Of a DNA stretch of 5,496 nucleotides, positions 5,227 through 5,496 are shown one piece after another. Both the position numbers and the translations under genes were made by a program. Location: contig JACRCS010000570.1 of the NCBI GenBank assembly GCA_016218905.1, positions 1-5,496 of the forward strand. The letters are read 5' to 3'. How positions within the stretch are numbered: the first letter of the stretch is position 1; each line of letters begins with the position of its first letter. The stretch comes from Deltaproteobacteria bacterium. Its GTDB lineage: Bacteria; Desulfobacterota_C; Deferrisomatia; Deferrisomatales; JACRMM01. Below the pieces are notes generated by a model. That model had not been told where the DNA came from and did no database searches. It saw only the letters and a program-made list of their open reading frames with translations.

Positions 5227-5359
5227 CTCTTGGGAACTGCGGACGACCTCGGCCGGGCGCCCTGCCGCTGGAGCTTGCTGCTCCCAGCCTCCGCCCAGTG
5301 CCTTGTAGAGGGCGACGAGGCCGGAGACCGCTGCGGCTTCGCTCTCGGCCAATTGGCTT
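5224..5359 (-). pseudogene. Outer-membrane efflux factor (OprM/NodT family), C-terminal remnant
   Basis: On the minus strand, after the insertion-sequence junction, the frame reads SQLAESEAAAVSGLVALYKA then LGGGWEQQAPAAGRPAEVVR and SSQE before a TAA stop at 5226-5224. VALYKALGGGW is the characteristic C-terminal signature of RND-pump outer-membrane factors, the trimeric channels that link an inner-membrane efflux pump and its adaptor to the outside. Complete members have about 450-500 residues; only about 44 remain. Everything upstream is replaced by insertion-sequence DNA and the reading frame meets a stop inside it, so there is no start. The inner-membrane pump and adaptor genes, if this was an operon, would lie beyond the right end. 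The stop codon lies three bases from a strong hairpin. Confidence 0.75.
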
Positions 5360-5362
5360 CCT

Positions 5363-5376
5363 GATTAGCGCTAATC
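5363..5376. repeat. 14-bp palindrome at inner edge of insertion sequence (right copy)
   Basis: GATTAGCGCTAATC again, identical in place and distance from the junction to the one at 123-136, supporting its being part of the element terminus. Confidence 0.5.
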
Positions 5377-5391
5377 TTCCGCCGGGGGCGG

Positions 5392-5416
5392 GAGTGTGAC
5401 AGATCCTGTCACACTC
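5392..5416. promoter_or_regulatory. 25-bp near-perfect palindrome ahead of transposase start (right copy)
   Basis: Eleven-base complementary arms around a 3-base centre, ending 42 bases before the transposase GTG. This is the mirror copy of 83-107 and a candidate operator or expression-limiting hairpin. Confidence 0.5.
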
Positions 5417-5458
5417 AGCGCGTAGAATCCGAGGCAACGCTCGCAGAGGAGGGTTGCC

Positions 5459-5496
5459 GTGAAGATGAATCCATTTCAGTTCCAGCCGGGCATGAG
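5459..5496 (+). CDS. Transposase N-terminus, partial (IS1595-like)
   Basis: GTG start at 5459 with AGGAGGG (5447-5453) five bases upstream. The visible residues are MKMNPFQFQPGM before the window ends. An in-frame ATG at 5465 is an alternative start but is less well spaced. The identity with the left copy and the FQFQPGM motif are the basis for the call; the catalytic domain is outside the window. Confidence 0.5.
   Translation, partial: MKMNPFQFQPGM

Larger units (their letters stand above)
5360..5496 (+). mobile_element. End of insertion sequence (IS1595-like), right copy
   Basis: This is an exact reverse complement of 3-139. The element's inner edge lies at about 5360, where the efflux-factor coding sequence stops. 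Reading rightward it carries the 14-bp palindrome (5363-5376), the 25-bp inverted repeat (5392-5416), AGGAGGG (5447-5453) and the GTG start of the transposase. It faces away from the left copy, so the 5.2-kb interval lies between two outward-facing copies. This could be a composite arrangement, two independent insertions, or an interval brought together by recombination between copies. Confidence 0.65.

Noticed and set aside
1..5496. Inverted terminal repeats of a linear replicon, phage or hairpin-ended plasmid
   Set aside because: The repeats encode the start of a transposase-like gene reading outward and each interrupts an ordinary gene, so insertion-sequence ends at contig breaks explain them better.
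1..5496. CRISPR arrays, tRNA or rRNA genes
   Set aside because: No regularly spaced repeats with unique spacers and no tRNA cloverleaf or rRNA sequence were seen on either strand.

Overview
The window looks like a short contig of high-GC Gram-negative DNA. Three things support this: a NuoE/NuoF-type NADH-linked operon, a PEP-CTERM exported protein (a sorting system found in Gram-negative bacteria that make exopolysaccharide) and the tail of an RND-type outer-membrane efflux factor. The repeat style, with bacterial interspersed palindromes starting GTCATTGCGAG and GGGGACAGGC repeats, would suit an uncultured deltaproteobacterium-like or related lineage. That placement is inference only.

Both ends carry the same 137-bp sequence in opposite orientation (3-139 and 5360-5496, no mismatch). 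Each copy reads outward into the first codons of a transposase-like gene (MKMNPFQFQPGMS, resembling the IS1595-family N-terminus). I read them as the ends of two copies of one insertion sequence, with the contig breaking inside this multicopy repeat. Each copy cuts a real gene at the same element boundary: nuoF on the left loses its 3' half, and the efflux outer-membrane factor on the right keeps only its last ~44 codons.

Layout from left to right. (1) 1-139, insertion-sequence end. (2) 135-1500, minus strand, a nuoE-nuoF-type pair for NAD(H) oxidoreduction. The NuoF carries a fused N-terminal thioredoxin-like [2Fe-2S] domain and is truncated before its [4Fe-4S] site. (3) 1501-2264, no convincing gene. 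It holds a candidate nuoE promoter, a family of GGGGACAGGC repeats, and a leader with several hairpins whose CCTCCTT exactly complements the next gene's Shine-Dalgarno. (4) 2265-3065, plus strand, a PEP-CTERM protein whose sorting helix is broken by an apparent +1 frameshift. (5) 3047-3288, two palindromic BIME/REP units. (6) 3434-4934, a candidate promoter and an exported LamG-domain protein. (7) 4935-5223, no gene, but a run of small hairpins ending in one that resembles an IS200/IS605 right end or omega RNA tail, abutting the efflux-gene stop codon. (8) 5224-5359, minus strand, the C-terminal remnant of the efflux factor. (9) 5360-5496, the second insertion-sequence end.

The two plus-strand genes are both predicted exported, cell-envelope proteins. 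They appear to be separately promoted and are not obviously linked to the redox operon. The overall picture is an accessory segment reworked by insertion sequences and repeats. I do not see a complete new system. The most interesting leads are the possible Shine-Dalgarno-sequestering leader, the broken PEP-CTERM anchor, the hairpin array next to the efflux gene, and the paired gene truncations.
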